From the NCBI GenBank assembly GCA_009746045.1, contig RPFO01000667.1:7319546-7383545 (forward strand): DNA of 64,000 bases. Direction: 5' to 3'. Source of the stretch: Mesostigma viride (taxonomy: Eukaryota; Streptophyta; Mesostigmatophyceae; Mesostigmatales; Mesostigmataceae). Position 1 is the stretch's first letter, and each line of letters opens with the position of its first letter. A program made the position numbers and the translations under genes. This document shows positions 24,101-34,761 of this stretch, piece after piece. The notes beneath the pieces are model-generated. The model saw nothing but the letters and a program-made list of their open reading frames with translations, searched no databases and was not told the origin of the DNA.

Positions 24101-26427
24101 AAAATAAGGATGACAGTAGGAGCTACGCCGGGGGGTGGTTTCCGTACTTGTCGCATCATCACATGAGCGGAGAACGGCGTACTTGTTTTCGAGGAGGACG
24201 GCAGGAGATGCGACAGTGGGGTGGTTTCCGTACTTGGTGAGATGCGACAGCAAGCAGGTGCCCTGGCGAGGACACGAAAGGGGTCCAACATCCCGTGGAA
24301 TGCGGCACCATGCTCGTAGAAAATGGTAGAAAATGCGTCATATGTGCAGCAAAGCAGGAGGAATGAAGCAGGACGCCGCAAAACGCGTGCTACGTGCGAA
24401 CAAAGTGCGTGATGCGTGCGACAGAGTGCGGTCACACAGGTGATCCTCAACGTCGCGAGGCATGTCCCTCCTGAAAAGGGGTTCGTCCCCGTTCTTCTTG
24501 CACCATCATGTGAGCATGTCGAATATGGGGTAAGACAAGGTCATGCGCATGACCGCTGGCATGCCCGTAGGATTCAAGCTGCAGGCTGTGCCTTTCCGAT
24601 GCCTATTCAAAGCCCTCGCATGAGCAAAGGGGTTAGGGTCCCTGGATTGTATCGCTACGGATGTGTCCAAGCGCATGATCCAGATAATCAAAACGATAGC
24701 ACCAACAAAGGCCCAGCTTACAAAATGGCGACTGGCCAAATAAAAACCTCCTTCCTCCCCCCCCTACCTGCAACTCCCCTCCACCCCCTCACCTGCAGGA
24801 CTTAGCAGCAGCCCCCTCACCTGCAAACTCTCCATCTCCTCCCCTGAACCACAACATTATCAACATAAACGCGTTGCCTTGCCAAGCCGAGGAATTACCT
24901 TTCCCCCCTTAACTGAAAAATCCACTTAACCCCCTTACCTGAAACATCCCCTTCCCCTCTCCCTTACCTGGAGGTCTTCGTGCCAGTCCACGGGCGTCTC
25001 CAGGATGATGACGCACCCAACCCTGCGCTCACCCAGGGGCACCTGGCCAGGGGGGATGGCACACGGCGGCGGGTGCGGCCGGTTGGGCACCAGATGCGGG
25101 TGGTGGGAGACAAACTCGGCGATCGTCGCCACGTTGTGGAAGCCGTGCATGCGCATTATCTCTTTGATGTCGGTGCGCGTGAAGCCTGTGGGTAGGGGTG
25201 AGGGGGTGAGGGGGAGAGGGGGAGAGGGGGAGAGGGGGAGGGAGAGAAAGGACAGATGGTGGGGTTGGGTAGGGGGGGTGGGCGGGCGGGGGTGCAGGGG
25301 GGAGGGCGGGGGCACAGAGTGATGGAAATCAGCTTCATGGGGAGGAAACTGGGCAGGGGGGATAGAGAAGAGAATCAAGAAAAAATTGAGGATGAAGAGA
25401 GAAAAGAAGTGAGGCGGAAGGCTAACGATAGCAGCTGCACTAATTCTATCCGCCTTCAGATAGGTTTAAGGTGCGGCCTTGAACGGATTCTATTCTCTGC
25501 CTATTCTTCTCATTCCTATTTCTCCGCTTATTTGTCACGCGCCTTGCTATTCGTACTTCTCATCATGGCACCAGTCCAAAAAACAAGAATGGAGGTATCC
25601 ACAATGGCGCCCGCAGTAAACACGCCTTGAGCCGGCTCTTAGTGAGTTCAGTTTGGAGATCAAATTTTCTGAAAGATTAGGTATACCAAGCACCACAGTT
25701 GTGCTGGGATGTGGGCCAGTGAGGTAGGCTAACTTACCGGTCCATGCGAGAGAAGGTGCATTAATTCAGTGCTGAATTTTAGCTGGCATTGGCACTATGG
25801 AAAGTAAAATATTCACAAACAAGAGAACACGCAGCGTAATTTTATATAGAAATAAGAACACTCAGCGAGGCTGTTGCCAGCAGGATCATCGGACAGCATG
25901 ACATTGCCCTGTGCAGCTGCACTCCAAATTTTTTTAATGCTTGGCTCTCGGCACGAGTGTGCCAAGGATCTGTACGCACCGGTTACCAGGACGAATCCAT
26001 CCTTAATGTTTTGATCCACCTCCGCCAGCGCGGTGTGGCACATGACCATCCGGTCCCCAGTCAGCCCTTCCACGCCGAGACTCTTGCTGAGGCGCTCCGC
26101 GCGAGGGCCCTCCGCCTCCATCCCGTTATTGGTGACCATCGTGTAAGGCAAGCCAGCTGCAATGACAAGTTCGAGAGCCTCAGCTGCGACTGGAACGGGG
26201 TGTTCTCCCCTCATAAGCACACCTGCCACAACGAGAACACACAACCACACGAACTTACACCACGAGTCAGTCAGCCTAAAACTAGTGTTGCAACTGCTAC
26301 GCTGCACCACATTAACAAACAATGAATTTCAGCGGCTACATTGTGATTATATAAAGTATGATGCCTTAACATTCATAACTGATTCCTCACCATCAATGTC
26401 GAAAAGGAAACCAAAGTCGTGATCCAT
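21169..26427 (-). CDS. HAD-superfamily hydrolase, HDHD5 (CECR5)/YKR070W-like
   Basis: Six exons on the minus strand: 26391-26427, 25980-26222, 24968-25185, 23809-23888, 22207-22402 and 21169-21435. They splice in frame (phases 1, 1, 0, 2, 0) to 346 residues. The four HAD motifs are present: I, FDIDGVL with nucleophile D10 and D12 (split by intron 1); II, VTNNG (T43-N45); III, GKPYPPTY with K239; IV, VGDNPPSD with D270 and D275. Family-typical linkers also match: IMRMHGFHNVATI, ILETPVDWHEDLQ, ICDLVQSDG, RLGPGAFYELLEYVF and ILVRTGAW. HDHD5-type proteins are presumed phosphatases of undetermined substrate, mitochondrial in animals; no transit peptide is visible. The start ATG at 26427 is fixed by an in-frame TAG at 26461-26463. 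Introns are long (up to ~1.4 kb); intron 5 has captured a LINE end. Confidence 0.9.
21486..21600 (-). mobile_element. Short 3' end fragment of LINE family A in intron 5 of the HAD gene
   Basis: The stretch resembles the family A 3' terminus in reverse: a TTAA-rich tail, a degenerate ACACATCGACTGCGACACGTG palindrome, GGGATGGAATGGATGAT and CTAGTTACAGGGT. It then loses similarity, meaning severe 5' truncation. A second trace with ATTAATTAATAGACACGTGA is at 21789-21812. The copy is more diverged than the others, so it is probably older. Confidence 0.6.
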
Positions 26428-27679
26428 TCTGGATGGTGGGTAGTGCCTGGGTGACGAATTCTAAATCGCAATGGCACCGAACTGCAGGAAGTCCTTAGCA
26501 AGCACTTCGCATCCACAATACTTCAGTTTGAACGAGAAGAGAACGTGGACGACGGAAGAACTATCGCACACACAGCACAACCCTATGCACCAACCAGTAA
26601 TCACAATGACCTGCTGTGGCGACTTCTTGCAGCCATAGTTTTTCTTCGAAGTGCAGGCAACGTCACGAGATGCCAAATGAATTTCTTGGTGTACAAAGCA
26701 CGCCCAAATGGCAGGTGTGCAGGAACTGCTGGCATTGAACGCGGCCGTACCACCAATTGGGTGATCCGTGATTAGCCCTTGTACAACTCAGCTCATAGCC
26801 TCTCACACCTGCCAGTCTGTCACTGTAAAAAATACGGACATCGATCCTGCGGCCGCGACGTGGCATGGCCTGGCACGATGCGGCTGCCCGCAGAATTCTC
26901 TTTGGGTGCCTAGTGCCTACCTAGCGAGTTGCTTGTTTTTGTGCCGTTGCGCACGAGTTGTTTGCCTATCCTGGCCTAATTCGGAAATCGGCATAATCAG
27001 GCGGAGCCAATTTTCGGAAGAACCGTCAGGTTCGCCAGAATTGGCGAAGCTTATAAGGCCGTACACGTGAGAAAACATAGGAATAGGGGATGAAAATCCG
27101 TCAATCCATCCATACATACATCCATCCATCCATACATCCACCGAATTTGTCCCGAATTTGCAAGCATAAGGGTGAGGTTCTTCCGAAAATTGGCTCCGCC
27201 GTAGAGTTTCAACGGGCAAGTTGCAAACACGCACGTTACTTGATTATCTTGATATCGAGGAAGCTGGAAATAATTGGGTTGTGGGCATGTGCCTTCCGGC
27301 CTGCTTGCATATGGTGGTCTGTTATGCAGCGCTTTGGCAAAGCAAAGACATCATTTACGTGCTCTTATGCCGCTACAGTATGATCCCGCCATGTATGAAT
27401 TAGTTCTTAACAAAATCGTCGGTGTTCAAGGGTGAACCTTTATATCTGGGGGCCGCCGACGCTGGAGGAATGATATGCGTCCTTCGATCTGTGCAATGGC
27501 CGGGAAATGGCAGGGGGCGAATGTTCAGAGAATGAATATGGTGGCGAAGAGATTTCCTAGAAGGTTCATACCGGAGAAACACTAATATCGCGAGCACCCA
27601 ATCAACTAAACCAGGGCTTTCTAAGTGGATACTTCCACGATAACGAGGTCCGTGACGAGCCCGCGCTATAAGACAAAAA
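26428..27679. other. Intergenic stretch containing a 201-bp inverted-repeat element (27000-27200)
   Basis: Positions 27000-27024 and 27176-27200 form a perfect 25-bp inverted repeat (starting GGCGGAGCCAATTTTCGG on the left arm). The arms enclose about 150 nt that include a (CATC)n-type run at 27103-27140. This could fold into a long hairpin or be a MITE-like insertion. The rest of the interval shows no gene. Confidence 0.75.
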
Positions 27680-29094
27680 ATGTCGCGAAGGAAAAATAGC
27701 TATAAAAATCGCATTGAGAAACTGCAAGCTGACTGCGCGCTATACTCGCAGGTAAGTTCTCTCCGAGCTTGGCGAAAATCTTTTGCGACACGGACGCTCC
27801 TGCGGCTAGCATCTCCGGAGGGGTTTTCTAGATACCTACCTACCTTCTAATGACATAGCTCTGGAAGAATTCCGGCAGTGTCCCTCCCTCTGTTCTGCCC
27901 AGCCCACGTGTGAATATGCTATCGTGACAACCATATCTCATGGAGCTCACCATGAGGCGAGCAAAGAGCAGCGTTTGGCGGACTCTTGCTAGTTGCTACG
28001 TCGTAACCAGGGGGCCCACGGTACGAAATTTACGCGAGCGTCCAAGGCGCCACGAGCGAGGCCGTAGAGGTTACAACCCTGGGTAGTTCCATGACCAAGG
28101 GGCTGCCCTCGTGAAGACCAGGGATGCAAGGGGACCTGCCATCTCAAAGCCAGGGCTGATTCTAAGTTCTAATATAGGCGCCCCTGCCTACGCCGCAAGC
28201 TCCTCTAATTCCGTCATTCATGTTTTATGCGGTGGTTCTGTCTTGGTGCAGCTGTTGGAGGAGGTGGCGCGAGAGGTTGCGTCTCAAGAGAAAGAAGAAG
28301 CCTTGATTGTGGTGAGGGAATGTGGAATGACCTCCTAACTAAACCTGATGCAAGCATCTGCTACGTAAATTGCAGGTCCAGGACTAATGAGCATGGGTTC
28401 GTGAAGTCTCTTGATCCCCCCCCCCCCCCCCTCGTAACGAATCATGTATGGGATAAGAGTGAAGGCTTAATAGCAGTCATCTGGGCACTTGTTTCCCTTC
28501 TGGGTAGTACCCATTGGTGGGGTCACCGCTCCAGTTTAAATTATGCCTCACGGGCACCATCATCCGCAGCTGCATCACCCGATTAACTGCCTTCAACCCG
28601 TCGGGGGTCAACCAATTGCCTTCCAGAAGTCTGAAGTACTGTTTGCATCAGAAGTCTGAATTGCGACTTGCATTGCTTTGCTCTTTCCAAAAACCGTGTC
28701 GTATGCCCAGCACAAAATTTTCTCTTCAACACGGCATCTGCTTGTAATGGACCCTTTTGGAAACTGCGCTCAATGTCTGCACACATACCCGATACCGCAC
28801 ACATGTACAGATGCAAGCATGCGCGAATGCACACGGCTTCCCTCACGGACACTCGGTCGATGTCATGCAGAGGATCGGGGTTGCCATGCGTCTAACATGC
28901 GTTGTCGCACTCAATGCATGTGGTGTGCCCTGGTGGCCGAAATGCATTGCATGCCCTGGGCTGAACCTGCCGCACGCCACACCTTTCAGTCCTTCCTCCG
29001 TGACGCCAAGGAGGCGCTCAACCACGAGTCGGCTCGCAAGCAGGCGCTGCAGGAAAACCTGGCGGGTCTAAAGAAGGCAATCCGCGAATTGTGA
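27680..29094 (+). CDS. Possible small coiled-coil protein (three exons)
   Basis: Three phase-0 exons can be joined: 27680-27751 (MSRRKNSYKNRIEKLQADCA LYSQ, donor GTAAGT), 28252-28311 (LLEEVAREVASQEKEEALIV, donor GTGAGG) and 28990-29094 (SFLRDAKEALNHESARKQAL and on to ...KKAIREL, stop TGA). Together they give 78 residues, almost entirely predicted amphipathic helix with heptad-like Leu/Ala spacing. I do not recognise the family. All three pieces are helical and charged, share phase 0, and have good splice sites, which argues for a real gene. A donor-like GTGAGT overlaps the final codon at 29091, so the protein may continue into further exons. Intron 2 contains a C-homopolymer near 28420. Confidence 0.45.
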
Positions 29095-30400
29095 GTGGAT
29101 TTGTCACTCAGTTGTTGTTAGTGCAAGGAGGTTTTTTGTGTACTGTAGTGGCTAAAACTGATTGCGAAATATTTGTTTTGACAGACCCCCCCATAAAGTG
29201 CTGATCACATACTTCATTTTTTCCCGAAGATATGCATTACTGAGTGCGCTACTGGCGCTACATGTTGCATCTGAACATTTCCATAGTACCTCAGAAAAAT
29301 AGCAAACCCTGGCCGTTTTCCTTGTAAAATACCAAATCCAAGTTTGAATTGGTTCGAGAAAAGGATTGTGTTTGCAATTTGTTATTAGCCACTTGGTTTA
29401 TAGTGTGTGTGCGCCCACACACTCACACACACGCTAATGGTGCATTTAATAAGACATGTGTTTGTAATGTAGCCCTCTTGTCATGCACACATTTTGGGCT
29501 TCCGTTGCATGGCACACTTGGCTTTCCTCTAACGGCACCACCACAAGCAATAGCAAGTCAGCCCATGGGGGAAGTGGTATTTGAAATGCGATTTGTGCTG
29601 TGCTGTGTTTAGGGCTTTCAAACGTGTTATAAGTTTTGAGCGCCATTTTGATTTCTGTGTGCAATATGCTGTGCTTTTATGGTATCTATGTCTGTGCAGT
29701 AAAAAGGCAAGCTAGCGAGGAAAATGTGAGCCAGCGCTGCTGAGGTGGAGATTTCGCACAGCAAGGAATCCCTGGGCCAACTGGAAGCCAGCTTGCTTGC
29801 CCCCTATGAAGATGCAGCAATGCACACACCAGAAAGATGATGGCAAGGACCTGGCAGGCGGTAGGTATTCTCAGATAACATGGAAGGGGCCCGAGTATGT
29901 GTAAATCTCCGCAGCTATCTTAGCAGGAATAGCTTGTGCAGCCAGGATGGCGGGGATGATGATAAAGAGGCTGAAGACGTGGTTCATCATTGTATATATT
30001 TCATGAAAGCTGTTCTCGGACTCTTACATTTTTCGCTGTCAAAGACTAGATGACCTCGCGTGTGACATATAATGTGTACGAGCATGTGAACCTCATGATG
30101 CTCCTTTGGAGGTCTAGCTGACGTGGTCGATCGTCCAGATGGCATGCCATTGACATGCATATTCTTTTGGTATCTCTTGTTAGCGTTGGCTTTGTTCATG
30201 GTTAATTGGGTGCCTTCACTCTGCGCTGCAAGTAATTATAATTTTTAATGCATCTTCTTTAGTGTGACATCTATTTAACTTCTACAGTGTCATGCGGCCA
30301 TGCTTGCATGCATGATTGATGTTGTAGATAGATGTCGTAGATAGATGTTGTAGATAGATTAGACCGGTAGGACTGTTTGCACCCATCCATCCATCCATCC
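29095..30400. other. Intergenic stretch with a dispersed repeat and minisatellites
   Basis: No exon could be supported. Positions 30168-30237 (TGGTATCTCTTGTTAGCGTT ... GGGTGCC) are a diverged copy of 45942-46010 in a DIL-gene intron, so this is a dispersed repeat of unknown type. A 15-bp-period array of GTAGATAGATGTY lies at about 30320-30360 and a (CCAT)n run at 30384-30407. Confidence 0.5.
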
Positions 30401-30407
30401 ATCCATC

Positions 30408-30470
30408 GGGGTTAATGCTCCGTGACTCCCCAACGGGGGCACGAGTCTAATGAACTAATTATTTAATTGC
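30408..30470 (+). mobile_element. LINE family B 3' terminal fragment
   Basis: The stretch contains TGCTCCGTGACTCCCCAACG, GGGGCACGAGT and an AATTATTTAATT tail. This is the same stem-loop plus TTAA-like tail that ends the ORF1-only element at 34761 and the SINE at 31221. Only the last ~60 nt are preserved. Confidence 0.6.
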
Positions 30471-31220
30471 ATGCATGCCACACCCGGCCAGTGGGTTGGG
30501 GATAACAAATTTTACTAGGGCTGTTCAGTGGGGTCTGATGTGCATGCAAATGGGAGCTCGATCATTCCACTCAAGTCTTTTCCACCGGAAAGTAGCAAGG
30601 TCCAGCTCTCTATTCTGTAGGATATTACAGAGTAGAGCTATATATAGTCGAGCTCCTTGATAGTCGAGCTTCTATTGTAGTAGCTTGAGAAGGAAATGAC
30701 CGCATGCATCTGGCATTTGAAAACGCGTCAATCTCCTGGCTCAGCAGCAGCTTCGAATTGCCAGGGCATCTTTGTGCACGGCTTCATATCAAGGAGACAA
30801 CCAGCGCAAGGAGACAACGGCTTTATATTCTGATCAACGGCTTTATATGGCCATGAACACGACCATGGATATCTACCAGGATTAGAATCCATGCAGCCAT
30901 TGATATGTCAATGGTGCTGAGGCCTGCACTCCATCAAGTATCAAAACCCGATCGAGCCATACGCGCCATCCCAGGTCCGGACAGTCAGCCCACGCTGCAA
31001 AATGGAGTCCACGTTCGCGCGCAGGGTCCCATCATGGATCAAAGAGCAGCTCCAGTGGAGGCACTGCAAACCACGCGCGACAACGAATGGTATAGCACAA
31101 CCATGCGAGATATATGAGCTTGCTACCAAAGTTGGTTCTTCTTCTCTTTCATATAGCATGATACTCGATAATATGATAATCAACAAGATCATGTATTCAT
31201 GTAACATCGCCAAGTTCCTG

Positions 31221-31521
31221 TTAATTAATTAATTAAAATTAAAACAAGTGCTCCCGTTGGGGAGTCACGGAGCACCGGAGTGCTTTTAATCCCTGTGTAT
31301 TCTGATCAGGCACTCCGCAAAGGTGCCAACCATTTGCGTTCAGTGCCGGGCTGCGGAAAACGCGGAAAAACGCGATCTGCAAATGAATCCGACCGGAATC
31401 GAACTGGGGACCTCTCGCACCAATTTTGCTGACTATAGGACGGACGTCTCCGGTTACCATGGCATCGCCAACTTACACCTACAGTCATCCGCAAAAGTTC
31501 TCCTGTCCGGGGAGTGATGCA
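31221..31521 (-). mobile_element. tRNA-related SINE carrying a LINE family B 3' tail
   Basis: Read on the minus strand, a ~224-nt body (31521-31298) contains a tRNA-like stretch: GTCCTATAGTCAGCAAAATT, then CAGTTCGATTCCGG, which resembles a Pol III B box. The body is followed directly by a LINE-type 3' terminus (31297-31221) with ATTAAAAGCAC, the stem-loop GTGCTCC...GGAGCAC and a (TTAA)n end. The body recurs on the plus strand at 57276-57497 without this tail. The tail matches the end of the ORF1-only element at 34693-34761. This is the standard architecture of a SINE mobilised by a partner LINE. The Pol III role is inferred. Confidence 0.7.
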
Positions 31522-31716
31522 CAACAGGAAAAAGGGGCAGAGACGGGTGTGGGGGTAAGTTGCCAACGATGCTAACCGGCCCCCGGATAGCCCAGAGAAT
31601 ATAAAGGCTTCCGATCCCGGAGCCTGAGTTTTTGATGACTATAACATGTATCTACTAATTGTTGTCTCGATCACTTTAAAATAACATCTCCATTCATATT
31701 CATCATCCTGAACGAC

Positions 31717-31925
31717 CACCCCCAAGTCTGTGGGGGCTCTGTGTGTGACCGCGTATGGCATTCATAGCGATTCGGGCCGCGGCGCCCACACCCCTGTAAC
31801 TAGGACCTAGATAGCTTACACCACTGATCCATTCCATCCCATGTTCCCCTCCCACTGAGGACTTATGCTCACGTGACGCAGTCACTTGTCTATTAATTAA
31901 TTAATTAATATATTAATTAACCCAC
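31717..31925 (+). mobile_element. 5'-truncated LINE family A insertion with 10-bp target-site duplication
   Basis: 209 nt of family A 3' UTR on the plus strand (GTGGGGGCTCTGTGTGTGAC ... CTCACGTGACGCAGTCACTTGTC) end in a (TTAA)n tail. It is flanked by CCTGAACGAC at 31707-31716 and again at 31926-31935. The direct repeat, 5' truncation and 3' tail are the signature of target-primed reverse transcription. Similarity to the other copies is high, so the insertion looks fairly recent. Confidence 0.8.
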
Positions 31926-31959
31926 CCTGAACGACTCGAAAACGCGGAAAAGATAACGG

Positions 31960-32134
31960 CAGGCTCGAGCTACCGGCCATGGTCCGGGTTAGAACTCCCG
32001 ATTTCTGGCCTGCGCTGGTTGTCTCCTTTATAACATCATCGCCTCAATGCATCATATCCATGACTCATGAGACAATTACCAGCGCAGGCCACAAAAGCAG
32101 GAGAATTGATCCGGACCATGGTAGCTCGAGCCTG
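31960..32134. mobile_element. 175-bp fold-back (palindromic) element
   Basis: The outer ends are perfectly complementary for 15 nt (CAGGCTCGAGCTACC at 31960, GGTAGCTCGAGCCTG to 32134). Complementarity continues, with small gaps, through CCATGGTCCGG, GGCCTGCGCTGG and TTGTCTC to a short loop. The element sits next to the truncated LINE. The inner motif GAGACAACCAGCGCAGGC is dispersed elsewhere (about 10770, 30788, 49508 and, inverted, 58262). Confidence 0.75.
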
Positions 32135-32790
32135 ACGAACGTTTCGATCCGCATCACCCACCGTCCAGGTCGACCATCTGGCACGCGCAATCTAGGAACT
32201 GATCATACAACGGCCAATCGTGGACGCTTGTTCGCGCGCACAGCGACCCAATCAACTCCGCATAAGATTTCCTCCACACACTGTCCCCAAAGGCAGCTGC
32301 CGGCATGCTGTGGAAACGGTCCCCCACCGCATCAAGGCGGGAGTTGAAGAGCCACTGTACTGCATGGTCCAAAAGGCCTAGGCGTTTGTCGCAAGGTTTA
32401 ATCGGTCTGACGGGCGCCGCAATAAGATTTAAGAGGTGAAGGGGAGGTGGGCGTCAGCGAGTGAGGCCAAAGAGCCAGCCTGTCGGCGAAAGCTGATAGG
32501 CGACCTTAGGAAACAAAGCAGGGGCGAAGTGGCTGCACCTCTGAAGGGCATTCTCTTCCCAGAACAGACATGCTGCCGTCGCCCTCTAGTAGGCTTGGCC
32601 ACGCCCTCCTTCTAGTGAGTTAGAGGGAACGCATATGCAGCCTGCATCATAGCACGTTGGAAAAGGTTCGTGGTGTCTATTACACAGTTGATCTCGTTAT
32701 CCAGGTAATATGCATAAAGTGAATTGCATGGGTGGCCAGGTCACCCTAGCGCCGCCCCGGCCGTACATGAACCGATACATGTAAGGTAAT

Positions 32791-34761
32791 GCACGCAAAT
32801 GGCTGACGGCGGTATGGCTGACGGCGGAGTTCAGATCTTTTGCGTCTGAGCCCCAAATTCGGTCAGACCACTTGCATTCGATGCGCCTTTCTAAGACGCA
32901 CTTGCCAGTATAAACGGTTACGGCTGCCACGCAGTATAGACAAAGTTACGCACGTGACCAGCTATGACGACTACCAAAGCAAAACGAGGGCTGGAAAAGG
33001 AGCTGGCACAGCTTCCCAGCGCCCAGCCCAACCCTCTCGCCCTCGCCATTGTTCCGCCGCCAGGCTTACCCGCCAACCAGCCGTCTGGGCCTGCCAACCC
33101 ACCGCCAGCAGCCCCATCTCCCAGCGCCTCGCCTGAGCCCAAGAAACCCTGCCACGCTCGCAAATGGCGCCAGTTCCTCCCCGGCGACCGAGGATTCTCC
33201 CTCACCGGGTGGCAAGAATTGTCGCCGCAGGAATGCATTGAGGTTCTCCAGTTCCTCGAACAGGAGCGGAAGCTCTTCGTGAAGGGGGCTATTGACTACG
33301 ATGGAGACATGTCCTGGCTCTATGCTATGAACGAAGCACAACAACGCCTGGCTATCTTGACCAGCCATTTCCAGCTCCGCCTCATCGACATCACCCGCAC
33401 GCTCCGCACCCCAGCCCCCGCACAGCCGGCAGCCCCCTCGGCTTCCTCCCTCTGCAAGGATGACATCCGCGCAGTGCTGGAGGAGCACGTGACCTGGCCG
33501 CTGGCCGAGCAGCTGACATCGCTGAACACCACGCTCAACACGGTCGAGGCCCGGGTCTCCAACGTGGAAACCAAGGTCGTCCACAAGCTCCAGCCCCAGT
33601 TCACGACGCTGCACACCGCGGCACAAGCTTCGGAAACGCATGCGGCACTTGTCTCTCGCCTTAACCAGGTGGAGGGCAAGTGTGGCGTGCTCCTGAAGAA
33701 GCTTGAGGCCATCACCGCCCACACCGAGGCCCTGGCCACACAGGTCCCCAAGATAGCGGAGCAGACGGCCACCATTGCATCCCAGCCACCCCGGCAGGAT
33801 GCTGGCGACCTCCCGCCGCTCTCCTACGCGGACCTGCTGCGGTCAGCGACCGCCTCCACCACCGACGCCATCGCCACAAAGCTCCAGGAGCTGGAGGACC
33901 ACCGCCAGGCCCAGCAACGGGAGGTCACCGATCGCGCTCGCCGCGAGTGCCGAGTGGTGCTACGTCGCTTCCCCCAGAAGCCAGGTGAGACGTCAACCTC
34001 TCTTGCTGACGAGCTCAAGAACCAGCTTCTTACCCTCATGGGCCTGGTAGGTGAGGTAGAACTGCGTGGGTGCCACCGCCTTCCCCACTCACGGGACAAG
34101 GCGGCTCCCCCACCAGTCCTACTCACCTTCTCCTCCCCTGAGGATAAGCAGCGGTTCCTCTCTCGTCGCAAGCGGTTGCACGACCTCACCTGGACGCTGG
34201 ATGACGACCTCACCCCCGCTCAGCAACAGCAGCGACGCGACCTGTGGCCGGAATACCTCCGCCATAAGCAGGACCCCCAGAAGCCCAAGGTGTACTGGAG
34301 GGGCGGGGACCTGATGATCAACCACAAGATGTGGACGCCCCCAGCGGGCTAGAATAGCAATAGCCCTAGCTTGTAACCATTGGCGTCACTGCCGCTAAGG
34401 CAGCCATGCCTAGAATGTTGCCTAGCTGTGCCAACACACCTAGTCACGTGCCGCCAACGCACGGTACACAACCAGCCATAGCCTAGTCCTAGTACAGCCA
34501 TGCTACGCCCTGGCTATGTTCAGATTACTTGCCCACGCTCCTTGCTATGATATGCTCACATGGGTCTTATTGCACCCACAGTTTGCCGGATCGTTAGCCT
34601 GTCCTTTTAGCTAGCCGCGCCCGATTGCAGCTGTGGCATGCCTTTGGCATGGAGGAGACTGGGGGTCTCTGCCCTTTCTCCTGTAGTGCACACACAGGGA
34701 TTAAAAGCACTTCGGTGCTCCGTGACTCCCCAACGGGAGCACGAGTTTAATTAATTAATTA
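32791..34761 (+). mobile_element. Complete ORF1-only non-LTR retrotransposon (half-LINE), family B
   Basis: A 12-bp direct repeat ATGTAAGGTAAT at 32779-32790 and 34762-34773 bounds a 1971-nt unit. It opens with two tandem copies of ATGGCTGACGGCGGT (32799-32828), as expected for a 5' UTR. One intact 462-codon ORF1 follows (32964-34352), then a ~340-nt 3' UTR ending in stem-loop GTGCTCC/GGAGCAC (34715-34742) and (TTAA)n. No endonuclease or reverse-transcriptase ORF is present between ORF1 and the 3' UTR. The bounding duplication shows the element inserted in this form rather than losing ORF2 afterwards. The closest concept is the mammalian HAL1 (half-L1). It must be mobilised in trans. Confidence 0.8.
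32964..34352 (+). CDS. LINE ORF1 protein (RNA-binding nucleic-acid chaperone type)
   Basis: 462 residues, intact. Order: a Pro/Ala-rich N terminus (20-60); a charged domain with WRQFLPGDRGF (68-120); a long helical, probably trimeric coiled-coil stretch (165-265 and 300-325); an RRM-like fold with RRECRVVLRRFP (about 327-402, including PVLLTFSSPEDKQRFLSRRK); and a C-terminal domain LTPAQQQQRRDLWPEYL ... VYWRGGDLMIN (415-455). These last two match the RRM plus CTD of L1-type ORF1p. No CCHC zinc knuckle is present. The role in the family is to coat element RNA and assist target-primed reverse transcription. The start ATG at 32964 is the first in the frame after the 5' UTR. Codon use is strongly GC-rich compared with the flanks. 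Confidence 0.85.
   Translation: MTTTKAKRGLEKELAQLPSAQPNPLALAIVPPPGLPANQPSGPANPPPAAPSPSASPEPKKPCHARKWRQFLPGDRGFSLTGWQELSPQECIEVLQFLEQERKLFVKGAIDYDGDMSWLYAMNEAQQRLAILTSHFQLRLIDITRTLRTPAPAQPAAPSASSLCKDDIRAVLEEHVTWPLAEQLTSLNTTLNTVEARVSNVETKVVHKLQPQFTTLHTAAQASETHAALVSRLNQVEGKCGVLLKKLEAITAHTEALATQVPKIAEQTATIASQPPRQDAGDLPPLSYADLLRSATASTTDAIATKLQELEDHRQAQQREVTDRARRECRVVLRRFPQKPGETSTSLADELKNQLLTLMGLVGEVELRGCHRLPHSRDKAAPPPVLLTFSSPEDKQRFLSRRKRLHDLTWTLDDDLTPAQQQQRRDLWPEYLRHKQDPQKPKVYWRGGDLMINHKMWTPPAG

Noticed and set aside
33066-33775. Antisense ORFs within LINE ORF1
   Set aside because: Shadow frames of the GC-rich ORF1; no family features.
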